Part shown: positions 1 to 6,696 of the stretch, piece after piece
Layout: the number at the start of each line of letters is the position of its first letter
Numbering within the stretch: position 1 is the first letter of the stretch
Assembly (NCBI GenBank): GCA_013695195.1
Contig: JACDAY010000100.1
Location: 1-21,126, forward strand
Source of the DNA: Blastocatellia bacterium
GTDB lineage: Bacteria > Acidobacteriota > Blastocatellia > Pyrinomonadales > Pyrinomonadaceae
Direction of reading: 5' to 3'
DNA length: 21,126 nt
Made by a program: the position numbers and the translations under genes
The notes under the pieces: generated by a model
Seen by the model: only the letters and a program-made list of their open reading frames with translations
What the model was told of the DNA's origin: nothing
Database searches by the model: none

Positions 1-796
1 TCAACCCGACGAGAATAAGCGTCGCCGCCCAAGCCATTGCATGCTCCACCTCGAACGGGCCGGTCGCATAATTGTATATCTGCACGGTCAAAGACGACAT
101 CGGCTGATCGTAAAAGAAATTATAGAATCGGCTGTTCAATGCCGTGAAGAGAAGCGGCGCGGTTTCACCTGTAATTCGGGCGATCGCGAGCATCGCGCCC
201 GTTGCGATACCTGAAGCGGCAGCCGGTAGTACTATATTCCACGATACACGCCATTGCGGAGCGCCGAGTGCCAAAGCTCCTTCGCGCATAGAGTTCGGAA
301 CAAGCTTGATCATTTCTTCGGTCGTACGCGCAACGATCGGCAGCATTATTACAGATAACGCGAGGCCGCCAGCCAGCCCCGACTGCCTGCCCATCGGCAC
401 AACCACAAGCGTGTAGATAAAGATGCCGATAATAATCGACGGAATGCCTATCAACGTATCCGCCACGAAACGAACCGTATTACCGAACCAATTTTTTCCG
501 TACTCGGCAAGATAGACACCCGCTGCAATACCGACCGGCAACCCCAGAACGACAGCTAATGCGGTCATCATGGCCGAGCCAACAATCGCGTTCCCGATGC
601 CGCCGCCTTCGCCGACAGGCATCGGGGTATCGATCAAAAACTGGAAACTTAGCGACGAAACTCCCTGCACTGCGACATAAAAAATTATTATCAGCAAAAC
701 CGAGGTAGCCAAAACGGCGCACGCCGCCGTCAGCGTGGTCATCACGCTATTGAGCATCCTTCTGTTGCGATGTACCGATGTACCAGTATTCGACAT
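1..796 (-). CDS. pstA: Phosphate ABC transporter permease PstA (3' end cut by window edge)
   Basis: One of the two inner-membrane permease subunits of the high-affinity PstSCAB phosphate importer. I translated this frame by hand: it opens at ATG 796 and stays open to base 1, giving 265 residues, so roughly the last 20-40 residues are missing. Visible are an N-terminal membrane segment (about residues 20-43), further hydrophobic segments, and the permease EAA-type loop around residues 171-213 (EGALALGAPQWR, then ITGETAPLL), which contacts the ATPase. It lies 76 bp downstream of pstC on the same strand, and that gap carries an inverted repeat. No Shine-Dalgarno is seen before ATG 796. An internal ATG at residue 14 directly follows AGAAGG, so the exact start is uncertain. 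The family assignment is secure from the motifs and from the neighbouring pstC and pstS. Confidence 0.93.
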   Translation of the reverse strand, partial: MSNTGTSVHRNRRMLNSVMTTLTAACAVLATSVLLIIIFYVAVQGVSSLSFQFLIDTPMPVGEGGGIGNAIVGSAMMTALAVVLGLPVGIAAGVYLAEYGKNWFGNTVRFVADTLIGIPSIIIGIFIYTLVVVPMGRQSGLAGGLALSVIMLPIVARTTEEMIKLVPNSMREGALALGAPQWRVSWNIVLPAAASGIATGAMLAIARITGETAPLLFTALNSRFYNFFYDQPMSSLTVQIYNYATGPFEVEHAMAWAATLILVGL

Positions 797-811
797 TAAA
801 TTAGCAGTTCT

Positions 812-865
812 GAGTTCACGCTTCAGCGTGTCTTTCCGCAAGCTGACAAGCTAAAGCTTGAACTC
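812..865. repeat. Imperfect inverted repeat between pstC and pstA
   Basis: Arms 812-832 and 845-865 pair at 18 of 21 positions around a 12-nt loop (833-844). The outer seven bases GAGTTCA/TGAACTC and the core GCTT/AAGC are perfect. No T-run follows on either strand, so it is not a simple terminator. It could be a REP-like or MITE-like palindrome, or a stem in the pstC-pstA message that adjusts relative expression or mRNA stability. The structure is seen directly; its role is inferred. Confidence 0.6.
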
Positions 866-872
866 AAAACAT

Positions 873-1796
873 TCACGCAGTCCTGCTATTGCCCCTCGTT
901 ACACTCAATATCAGGAGTTTTGCCAAAGCATTTACGACAAACGTAACCAAAAACAGAACCAAACCGATCTCTATCAATGCGCTCAAATAAATCCGGTCCG
1001 TTGCCTCGGCAAAATTGGCCGCGAGCAGCGACGCTATTGTATTTGCCGGCTCAAAAAGGGAAGTGGAGATTTGCGGCGAGTTTCCGATCACCATCGTAAC
1101 CGCCATTGTTTCACCGATAGCCCGGCCCAGGCCTAGAACGACGGCTCCCGCGATTCCCGACGCCGCATTGCCCAGCACAATCGTGGTCGTTTCCCAATTT
1201 GTTGCCCCAAGAGCAAGGGCCGCTTCCCGCTGTGTTGACGGTACGGCTTCCAGAACATCGCGCACAACCGCCGTGATTATCGGCATTATCATTATTGCCA
1301 AAATGATCCCTGCGGTTAGCATCCCGATCCCGGTCAGACGCCCCTGAAAAAATGGAAGCCAGCCCAAATAGTCCTGCAGAAAAACGCCGAGGTGGTTTCT
1401 TATAAAAGGCGCGAGCACGAAAATGCCCCACAAACCGTAAACCACGGAAGGTATGGCCGCGAGCAGCTCAATCATAAACGCGATCGGGCGGGCTATTTTT
1501 TGAGGGGCTTGTTCGACCAGAAAAATAGCGATTCCAAGCGATACGGGAACGGCGAGCACCAAAGCTATGAGAGATGAAACAAGTGTACCGTAAATAAAAG
1601 GAAGTGCTCCAAACTCCTCCTGTGCGGGCCTCCATTCACTGCCGATCAGAAACCCGAATCCGAATCTCTCAAGAGTCGGGATGGAATTCTGGACCATCAT
1701 ATAAAAGATCGCAGCCACGATCAGCAATATGCTCGCGGCTGCGATTAATAATATGGTGCGAAATATTTTATCGCCGACGGCGCCCGTTTGTGCCAG
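873..1796 (-). CDS. pstC: Phosphate ABC transporter permease PstC, probable CTG start
   Basis: Second permease subunit of the Pst phosphate importer. Family landmarks are FGALPFIYGTLVSS, the run IELLAAIPSVVYGLWGIF, IMIMPIITAVVRDV and the EAA-type loop ending GLGRAIGETMAVTMVIGN. The first ATG/GTG/TTG in frame is a TTG at 1727, but that cuts into the first membrane helix. The frame stays open upstream and encodes GDKIFRTILLIAAAS, which matches the usual PstC N-terminus (GDIIF in E. coli). The only table-11 start codon left before the in-frame TAG is CTG 1796. It has GGAG (plus-strand 1804-1807) exactly 7 nt upstream. That start gives 307 aa, close to the normal length. The alternative is a GTG at 1831 joined by a 1-nt slip in the T8 run 1810-1817. 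Family is certain; the start is inferred. Confidence 0.93.
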   Translation of the reverse strand: MAQTGAVGDKIFRTILLIAAASILLIVAAIFYMMVQNSIPTLERFGFGFLIGSEWRPAQEEFGALPFIYGTLVSSLIALVLAVPVSLGIAIFLVEQAPQKIARPIAFMIELLAAIPSVVYGLWGIFVLAPFIRNHLGVFLQDYLGWLPFFQGRLTGIGMLTAGIILAIMIMPIITAVVRDVLEAVPSTQREAALALGATNWETTTIVLGNAASGIAGAVVLGLGRAIGETMAVTMVIGNSPQISTSLFEPANTIASLLAANFAEATDRIYLSALIEIGLVLFLVTFVVNALAKLLILSVTRGNSRTA

Positions 1797-1803
1797 GATT
1801 CTT

Positions 1804-1807
1804 CTCC
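1804..1807 (-). promoter_or_regulatory. Shine-Dalgarno supporting the CTG start of pstC
   Basis: CTCC on the plus strand reads GGAG on the coding strand, 7 nt before CTG 1796. This is the only good ribosome site near the pstC N-terminus. The GTG at 1831 and the TTG at 1727 lack one. Confidence 0.5.
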
Positions 1808-1836
1808 AGTTTTTTTTCTAATTTCTCGCACTAAAG

Positions 1837-1871
1837 CAATCAGTAATTAGCGGTTAGCAATAAGCAGTCAG
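1837..1871 (-). repeat. Degenerate 7-bp tandem repeat, five units
   Basis: On the minus strand the units read CTGACTG, CTTATTG, CTAACCG, CTAATTA and CTGATTG, back to back with no gap (consensus CTRAYTG). It lies in the pstS-pstC spacer. Heptad repeats of this kind are noncoding; their function is unknown. Confidence 0.65.
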
Positions 1872-1923
1872 CAGGCTTCCCGCCGACTGTTAGCATTTCG
1901 CCCTTGCTTGTGCGGGCTTTGCA

Positions 1924-1957
1924 CTGCCGCCTGCCAACTGCCGCTGCCTACTGCCTC
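1924..1957 (-). repeat. Degenerate GGCAG tandem repeat running into the pstS stop
   Basis: On the minus strand the units read GAGGCAG, TAGGCAG, CGGCAG, TTGGCAG and GCGGCAG: four 7-mers and one 6-mer. The first two units encode the end of PstS and contain its TAG stop, so the repeat has grown into, or supplied, the gene's 3' end. Confidence 0.6.
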
Positions 1958-3054
1958 AGAGGCTTGCCGCCGCTGGCCATTGAATTGATCTTTCCTTCGA
2001 CTCTTTTTCTAACATCGGCCGGCAGACGCGAATAGTGAAGCTCTTCGACGTATTTTTCACCATCGTGGATCGCCCACCATAAAAAGTCCGCCAGAGCTTT
2101 TCCCTTGACAGTATCAGGCTGCTCTTTATAAACCAGAATATAAGTATAGCTTGAGATCGGATAAACGCCGGTGCCGTCGGCATTTGTGATTTGCGTGCGC
2201 AAATCGTCAGACATTTGAGCAACGGAAGCAGCCGCTGCGGCCGAAACACTTTCAAGCGAGGCTTCCACGAATTCACCGGCCTTGTTTTTGATCTGTGCCG
2301 CCGGCAGATTGTTCTCTTTTGCAAAGGTCAACTCTACGTAGCCAATGGAATTAGGCGTTTGCTTGACCTGTCCCATTACGCCGTCGTTCCCTTTTGCACC
2401 GACGCCAACACCGGTAACCCAACTCGGCTGCTTATTCATTCCGACTTTTTCCATCCATTCCGGAACCGTCTTCGAAAGAAAATCGGTGAAAACGGCTGAG
2501 GTTCCGCTGGAATCAGCGCGATAAACCGGAAGAATTTCTGCATCAGGTAAATTCAGTGTAGGATTGTCCGTTTTTAAACGTTGATCGTTCCATTTCCTGA
2601 TACTGCCGAGATAAATATCGGAAATCGTCTGGGCAGACAACTTTAGTGGTTCTTTCACGCCTTCGAGGTTGTAGGTAAGCACCACGGCGCCGAGCACGGT
2701 CGGTATATGCAGGATGTCGCCGCCGGCGTTTTTCAGATCTTCGTCGCTCATCGGATCGTCCGACGCGCCAAAATCCGCCGTTTTGGCTAAAAGAGCCTTT
2801 TGACCGGCTCCGGAACCGGTAGCCTGATAATCTATTCTTATATTCGGATTGATCTTTCCGAACTCGTTGACCCATTTTTCATAGATCGGCTTCGGAAAAC
2901 TCGCTCCCGAACCCTGCAAACGCATTGTGCCACCTGAATTCGAGCCGCTATTGCCGCCTTGCCCAAGTTTCTCGCCGCTGCATGCCAGGCCAAATGCAAC
3001 TATAGAGGCCAATCCTATACTGATAAACTTCCCTAAATTAGTTTTTTTTAACAT
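1948..3054 (-). CDS. pstS: Phosphate-binding lipoprotein PstS
   Basis: Periplasmic phosphate-binding protein that delivers phosphate to PstC/PstA. The 368-aa product has a positively charged N-terminus, a hydrophobic stretch and a lipobox-like FGLAC with Cys25, so it is probably a membrane-anchored lipoprotein. Family motifs follow in order: GSGASFPKPIYEKW (48-61), ATGSGAGQKAL (78-88), DFGASDDPM (94-102), the phosphate-loop sequence RADSSGTSAVF (179-189) and NSIGYVEL (235-242). I prefer ATG 3054 over the adjacent in-frame TTG 3057 because GGGAG (plus-strand 3060-3064) lies 5 nt upstream of the ATG. It is the first gene of pstS-pstC-pstA. A long AT-rich leader with Pho-box-like repeats precedes it. 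A 151-bp repeat-bearing spacer separates it from pstC, which is unusually long for this operon. Confidence 0.96.
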   Translation of the reverse strand: MLKKTNLGKFISIGLASIVAFGLACSGEKLGQGGNSGSNSGGTMRLQGSGASFPKPIYEKWVNEFGKINPNIRIDYQATGSGAGQKALLAKTADFGASDDPMSDEDLKNAGGDILHIPTVLGAVVLTYNLEGVKEPLKLSAQTISDIYLGSIRKWNDQRLKTDNPTLNLPDAEILPVYRADSSGTSAVFTDFLSKTVPEWMEKVGMNKQPSWVTGVGVGAKGNDGVMGQVKQTPNSIGYVELTFAKENNLPAAQIKNKAGEFVEASLESVSAAAAASVAQMSDDLRTQITNADGTGVYPISSYTYILVYKEQPDTVKGKALADFLWWAIHDGEKYVEELHYSRLPADVRKRVEGKINSMASGGKPLRQ

Positions 3055-3187
3055 CAAATCTCCCGGAATTATTAAATTGCTTTCTAAATCTAATTATGTG
3101 AAACTCAACAAAATAATATACTAAACCGTCATCAGATATTATAAATTTCGTCTGATTATACTTAAAAGAAAAGGGTTAACGGATTAA

Positions 3188-3260
3188 ATTATACTTAATT
3201 TTAACTATGGGTTAAGTTTTGCAGACAAATATTTAACAATACGTTAACATCTAAGTAACA
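3188..3260 (-). promoter_or_regulatory. Pho-box-like array and -10 element upstream of pstS
   Basis: Read toward pstS, six consecutive 11-bp units occupy 3260 down to 3195: TGTTACTTAGA, TGTTAACGTAT, TGTTAAATATT, TGTCTGCAAAA, CTTAACCCATA and GTTAAAATTAA. A TATAAT follows one base later (3188-3193). PhoB/PhoP-type response regulators bind direct repeats with 11-bp periodicity; CTGTCAT-N4 is the E. coli form and CTTAACCT-N3 the cyanobacterial form. The unit start TGTTA and the period fit this well. Two more TATAAT sequences (3155-3160 and 3138-3143) lie nearer the gene and could be the used -10. Phosphate-starvation control is inferred from the repeat and from the gene it precedes. Confidence 0.6.
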
Positions 3261-3273
3261 TTGTATTCATAGT

Positions 3274-3516
3274 ATGGAAAGGTTCGGTTACGATTTCAGG
3301 ACTGGGCAAATGTATATGGATCTGATTGACGATTTGGGAACGGATTTGGCATTGGCTTTTTTGGTCGAGAGAAAACATCGCCAAAAAATCGATTCGGAGG
3401 ACATTCCGGGGTTAATCAATCGTATCAAGGCGTCTTTGCAAATCGTATCTCACAAGCAAAATTCGAGGCTGGATGCTACCCGCACCGGCCAAAATACTAA
3501 GACTTTCTCGCACTAA
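3274..3516 (+). CDS. Small hypothetical protein divergent from pstS
   Basis: An 80-aa ORF that I do not recognise. The first 60 residues look protein-like: an amphipathic stretch DLIDDLGTDLALAFLVE followed by a basic KHRQK and an acidic DSEDIPGLINRI. The tail is polar and low in information. There is no signal peptide, membrane helix or metal motif. ATG 3274 has no recognisable Shine-Dalgarno and starts only 13 bp from the Pho-box-like array, so if expressed it might share that control region divergently with pstS. No terminator follows. It may be a real phosphate-responsive small protein or a chance ORF; I put it near even. Confidence 0.4.
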   Translation: MERFGYDFRTGQMYMDLIDDLGTDLALAFLVERKHRQKIDSEDIPGLINRIKASLQIVSHKQNSRLDATRTGQNTKTFSH

Positions 3517-3608
3517 GCTCCTGCCGCATTCCTCAACCAAGGCTTCAAAACATCTTTGATATTCAAGCAAACTGTAAATCCCCATTTATTCATCAAAACC
3601 ACGCCGGT

Positions 3609-3617
3609 TGCTATAAT
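3609..3617 (+). promoter_or_regulatory. Extended -10 promoter for the M48 protease gene
   Basis: TGCTATAAT is a perfect TGn-TATAAT extended -10. It lies 42 nt before ATG 3660, with only a poor -35 (TTCATC) 17 nt upstream, as is usual for extended -10 promoters. Confidence 0.5.
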
Positions 3618-3659
3618 TGGCCAAAAGAATAGCTGATTTGAATTTATTGAAGAAACCTA

Positions 3660-5081
3660 ATGAGAATAATAAAAAACCATAATAGAAACAAGAGTTTGAT
3701 GGCGTTGGCGATGATCTGGACAATGTCCTTTTTGCCGCTTATAGTGCCGGCGCAGACACGCGTCAACATGCCGAAGAACAAATATAAGGTACAAGACGAT
3801 GTAAGAGTCGGCCGCGAAGCGGCTGCCCAGGTTGCGAGACAATTTCCTTTACTGAATGACGGGCCGGCCGACCAATATATTGACCGTATTGGATCACGGC
3901 TTGTTGCGGCGATTCCTTCGCAATTTCAACAGCCGGCATTCGATTATCGTTTTGAGGTCGTGAACGCGCGGGATATCAATGCATTCGCACTGCCTGGCGG
4001 CCCGATGTACGTTAATCGCGGCATGATTGAGGCGGCGCGAAACGAAGGCGAAATAGCCGGCGTAATGGCACATGAAATCAGTCATATAGCGCTGCGGCAT
4101 GCTACCGCTCAGCAAACGAAAGTCAGTAATCCCCTGAATCAAATACTTGGCATCGGCGCCATTCTCGGCGGTGCGGTTCTGGGCGGGCAAACCGGAGCCC
4201 AGCTTGGGCAGATTTTCGCTCAGGGATACTTTACTCGCTACAGCCGCGATTATGAAACTCAGGCAGATGTTCTCGGCTCGCAGATTATGGCCGAGGCCGG
4301 TTACGATCCGCGCGATCTGGCGAATATGTTCCGGACGATCGAGCAGCAGAGCGGCGGCGGGCGCGGCCCAGAATTTCTCAGCAGCCACCCGAATCCTGGC
4401 AACCGTTATGAAAATATCAACCGTGAAGCAGACCTGCTTCGCGTTACGTCGAATACAATAAAAATTACCCCTGAATTCCGGCGGGTTCAGGAAAGGCTGA
4501 ACAGCCTGCCCCGGGCACGCTCGATGGCTGAAATCGCACGCGATTACAGAGGCGGACAGGGACAGGAGCAAAGCCCGACATATGGCGGCGGCAGATATTC
4601 CAGCAGAGTGGCGCTCCCTTCCGCTCGAACCCGTGTTTATACCGATGGCAGTTCGATACGGCTGAGCGTGCCGGATAATTGGCGCGAATTTGCGGGACAG
4701 GGAACGCTGACTTTCGCTCCCGAAGGCGCTTACGGCGATCAGGGAATAACGCACGGTGCAATGATCGGAATTCATCGGTCGAACAGCGGAAATGCACTAC
4801 AGGCGTCGGAAAATTACGTCAACGGAATTCTGCAAAGTAATCCATATTTAAGACAGCAAAGCCGGTTTTCGAATGCCTCGGTTGCGGGACGGCAAGGTTA
4901 TGCCATAGTTCTAACAGGCCGCTCGCCGGTTACAGGTAGAAACGAAGTTGTGGCGGTTTTCACGGCGCCGATGCAAAACGGCAGTCTGCTTTATATCAAT
5001 GCAGTTGCACCGGAAGAAGAATCATATAGATATAATCCTGCATTTCGAAATATAATTAATTCGATTCGGATAAATGGATAA
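3660..5081 (+). CDS. Secreted M48-family zinc metalloprotease with extra C-terminal domain
   Basis: A 473-aa exported metalloprotease of the BepA/LoiP/Oma1-like M48 group, which cleaves misfolded envelope proteins. Residues 1-31 form a signal peptide (cleavage near VPA-Q). The catalytic motif HEISH is at 138-142. The downstream helix RDYETQADVLG (196-206) supplies the third zinc ligand, Glu199. SSHPNPGNRYENI (241-253) is the usual family signature. A glycine-rich hydrophobic loop lies between the motifs (160-190). After about residue 300 there is a separate ~170-residue domain (IRLSVPDNWREF through NIINSIRI) with PsbP-like character; that fold call is inference. Start: ATG 3660 has only weak GAAGAAA upstream. 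ATG 3699 (residue 14), preceded by AAGAG, is possible and keeps the signal peptide. The gene stands alone and ends at a terminator shared with the convergent transporter gene. Confidence 0.93.
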   Translation: MRIIKNHNRNKSLMALAMIWTMSFLPLIVPAQTRVNMPKNKYKVQDDVRVGREAAAQVARQFPLLNDGPADQYIDRIGSRLVAAIPSQFQQPAFDYRFEVVNARDINAFALPGGPMYVNRGMIEAARNEGEIAGVMAHEISHIALRHATAQQTKVSNPLNQILGIGAILGGAVLGGQTGAQLGQIFAQGYFTRYSRDYETQADVLGSQIMAEAGYDPRDLANMFRTIEQQSGGGRGPEFLSSHPNPGNRYENINREADLLRVTSNTIKITPEFRRVQERLNSLPRARSMAEIARDYRGGQGQEQSPTYGGGRYSSRVALPSARTRVYTDGSSIRLSVPDNWREFAGQGTLTFAPEGAYGDQGITHGAMIGIHRSNSGNALQASENYVNGILQSNPYLRQQSRFSNASVAGRQGYAIVLTGRSPVTGRNEVVAVFTAPMQNGSLLYINAVAPEEESYRYNPAFRNIINSIRING

Positions 5082-5091
5082 ATGGATAAAT
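5068..5091 (+). repeat. Three tandem GGATAAAT units at the protease stop codon
   Basis: Three exact 8-bp copies run from 5068 to 5091. The TAA stop of the M48 gene (5079-5081) falls in the second copy, and all three carry TAA in one frame or another. This is probably a slippage-generated micro-repeat. Confidence 0.7.
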
Positions 5092-5098
5092 TGTAACG

Positions 5099-5124
5099 CC
5101 GGCATCCTGCCGGTTTTACTTTTT
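5099..5124 (+). terminator. Rho-independent terminator after the M48 protease
   Basis: CCGGCA (5099-5104), loop TCC, TGCCGG (5108-5113), then TTTTACTTTTT. The hairpin ends just before the stop codon of the convergent MFS gene (5116-5118), and its T-tract overlaps the 3' end of that gene. Confidence 0.7.
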
Positions 5125-6345
5125 CGATGGAACAATAATAAGCAAAAACCCTGCGGCAGCCACCGAAATCGCCGCGCTCGCCAGAAAGGCTGTTGATGCT
5201 CCGAATTGGCTCCATAAAAGCCCGAAAAGCAGCGAGGCCGGAAATACCGTAATGCCATACGCCAGGTTGTAAAAGCCGTAAGCTGTTCCACGTTTTTCGT
5301 CTTCTACCATATCCGCAACGAATGCCTTTTCCACTCCTTCCGTTAGACCGAAATATGTTCCATAGATAATAAACAAAGCCCACGCCTGCCAGGGTGAATT
5401 CACGAACGCAAATCCGGCATAAACAAACGCGTAAACGATCCAGCCCGCAATGATAAGCTTTTTTCTGCCTATCTTGTCCGACAGATCGCCTCCGATAAGC
5501 GAGCTGAAAACCTTGCTGAGATGCAAAACCATCCACAATAGCGGTAAAACCGCAGGTGCGATTCCTGCCTGTTCGGCACGCAGGAGAAGAAATGCATCCG
5601 TGGAATTGGAGAGTGTGAATAGCGCGATTACAACGAGAAAGCGTTTGAAATTACCATCAAATTCCCTGATCGAGAATTTTATCGGAATTGTGTCGATCTC
5701 TTTTACGGGCTTAGTTTCCTCGGTAACAAAAAAAATGATCACGAATAGTCCGAGCGCAACCGGTATTGAGGCAACGAGAAAAACCTGTTGATAGTCCCGG
5801 GCGACGGGCGATTCTGGATCGGCGGCGATAAAAGATAAAAGAACGAAAGCAATTAGCGGCCCGATGACCGCACCTAGATGATCGGCCGCGCGGTTAAAGC
5901 CGAATGCCAGGCCGCGTTTTTCTCTCGGCACGCTCGCCGCAAGCAGTGCGTCGCGCGGCGCTCCGCGGATTCCTTTGCCGACGCGGTCCGTCATCCGCAC
6001 GACCAGCACCTGCTGCCATGTCGATACAAAAGCAAGCAGCGGGCGAACAATTGCCGCGAGCGAATAACCCAAAAATACGGGCAGTTTGCGCCTGTGGAAT
6101 TTATCGCTGAGATAACCGGAAAAGAGTTTTAGAATACTCGCTACCGATTCCGAAAAGCCTTCGATCAGTCCGATAAAAAAAGGGGACGCTCCCAGTGTCA
6201 GGATAAGAAAAACCGGAAGGAGAGGATAAATTATCTCGCTTGATGTGTCGTTAAGAAGGCTGACGAGGCTCAGCGCAAGGACATTCGGTGGAAGCCCTCG
6301 ATATCGCCGCCAAAATCGGAGCTTCGTTTTTTTTGGCTGATCCAT
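5116..6345 (-). CDS. Major facilitator superfamily transporter
   Basis: A 409-aa integral membrane protein with about twelve hydrophobic segments in two halves. MFS motif A appears as GYLSDKFHRRK (77-87) in the loop between helices 2 and 3 and recurs as GGDLSDKIGRKK in the second half. DRVGKGIRGAPRDAL (120-134) marks a widespread prokaryotic MFS subgroup whose substrate is generally not assigned, so I do not name one; it could be a drug, sugar or metabolite exporter. The N-terminus is short, basic and cytoplasmic (KKTKLRFWRRYR). ATG 6345 has no clear Shine-Dalgarno. A stable hairpin with a T-rich tract lies immediately upstream, so translation or read-through from the yacG operon may be limited. 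The gene converges on the M48 protease gene. Confidence 0.9.
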   Translation of the reverse strand: MDQPKKTKLRFWRRYRGLPPNVLALSLVSLLNDTSSEIIYPLLPVFLILTLGASPFFIGLIEGFSESVASILKLFSGYLSDKFHRRKLPVFLGYSLAAIVRPLLAFVSTWQQVLVVRMTDRVGKGIRGAPRDALLAASVPREKRGLAFGFNRAADHLGAVIGPLIAFVLLSFIAADPESPVARDYQQVFLVASIPVALGLFVIIFFVTEETKPVKEIDTIPIKFSIREFDGNFKRFLVVIALFTLSNSTDAFLLLRAEQAGIAPAVLPLLWMVLHLSKVFSSLIGGDLSDKIGRKKLIIAGWIVYAFVYAGFAFVNSPWQAWALFIIYGTYFGLTEGVEKAFVADMVEDEKRGTAYGFYNLAYGITVFPASLLFGLLWSQFGASTAFLASAAISVAAAGFLLIIVPSKK

Positions 6346-6346
6346 T

Positions 6347-6376
6347 TAAAAGCAAAACAGGCTGCCCTAGCCTGTT
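6347..6376 (-). terminator. Terminator-like hairpin just before the MFS start codon
   Basis: A perfect 8-bp stem (AACAGGCT/AGCCTGTT, arms 6356-6363 and 6369-6376) with a 5-nt loop. On the minus strand it is followed by TTTTGCTTTT. It would end the yacG transcript, yet its tail finishes next to the MFS ATG at 6345, leaving no room for a separate promoter between them. Confidence 0.6.
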
Positions 6377-6435
6377 CATTTCGTTAGACTATAAATTAAA
6401 TCACGGCACTAACAGTCTGTTGTGATATCGTCTTT

Positions 6436-6696
6436 TTAACGGCTGCGCTGCGTGGGAGGCTTCTGCTTCTGTGTGCCGCCGCCGCTAAAATACCAAAGCG
6501 AAAAGCTGCCAACGACGGCTATGACCAGGATAAATGCCACTACAGTCATTCTAAAAGCCATTTTAACCGTCTTTTTTAACGCTTTATAAGCGACGTAAGC
6601 TGCAGCGGTGAAAACGAGGAAAAAGGCAATCGCGACGATAGCGCCGACTGTGCGGCCGCTCGGCGCCGTTTGCAGGAAAAATGATAAAACTCTCAT
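6436..6696 (-). CDS. Small two-helix membrane protein, unknown function
   Basis: An 86-aa protein with two hydrophobic helices (about 17-38 and 50-70) separated by a short basic loop (KALKKTVK). A polar Gly/Gln/Pro/Arg tail follows, probably on the same side as the N-terminus. I recognise no family. ATG 6696 overlaps the yacG stop as ATGA. The Shine-Dalgarno AAGGAG lies inside the last yacG codons (Lys-Glu), so the two genes are almost certainly translated from one message. A terminator-like hairpin follows 60-90 bp downstream. Co-expression with yacG does not by itself point to a gyrase role. Confidence 0.8.
   Translation of the reverse strand: MRVLSFFLQTAPSGRTVGAIVAIAFFLVFTAAAYVAYKALKKTVKMAFRMTVVAFILVIAVVGSFSLWYFSGGGTQKQKPPTQRSR

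Noticed and set aside
3195..3260. CRISPR-like short periodic repeat
   Set aside because: The period is 11 bp with degenerate units, far too short for repeat plus spacer. It fits a transcription-factor operator array instead.
3894..4775. Long antisense ORF (293 codons, minus strand) across the M48 protease gene
   Set aside because: It mirrors a recognised gene, has no start signal, and its translation lacks motifs or hydrophobic organisation. It is a shadow of the sense codon bias.
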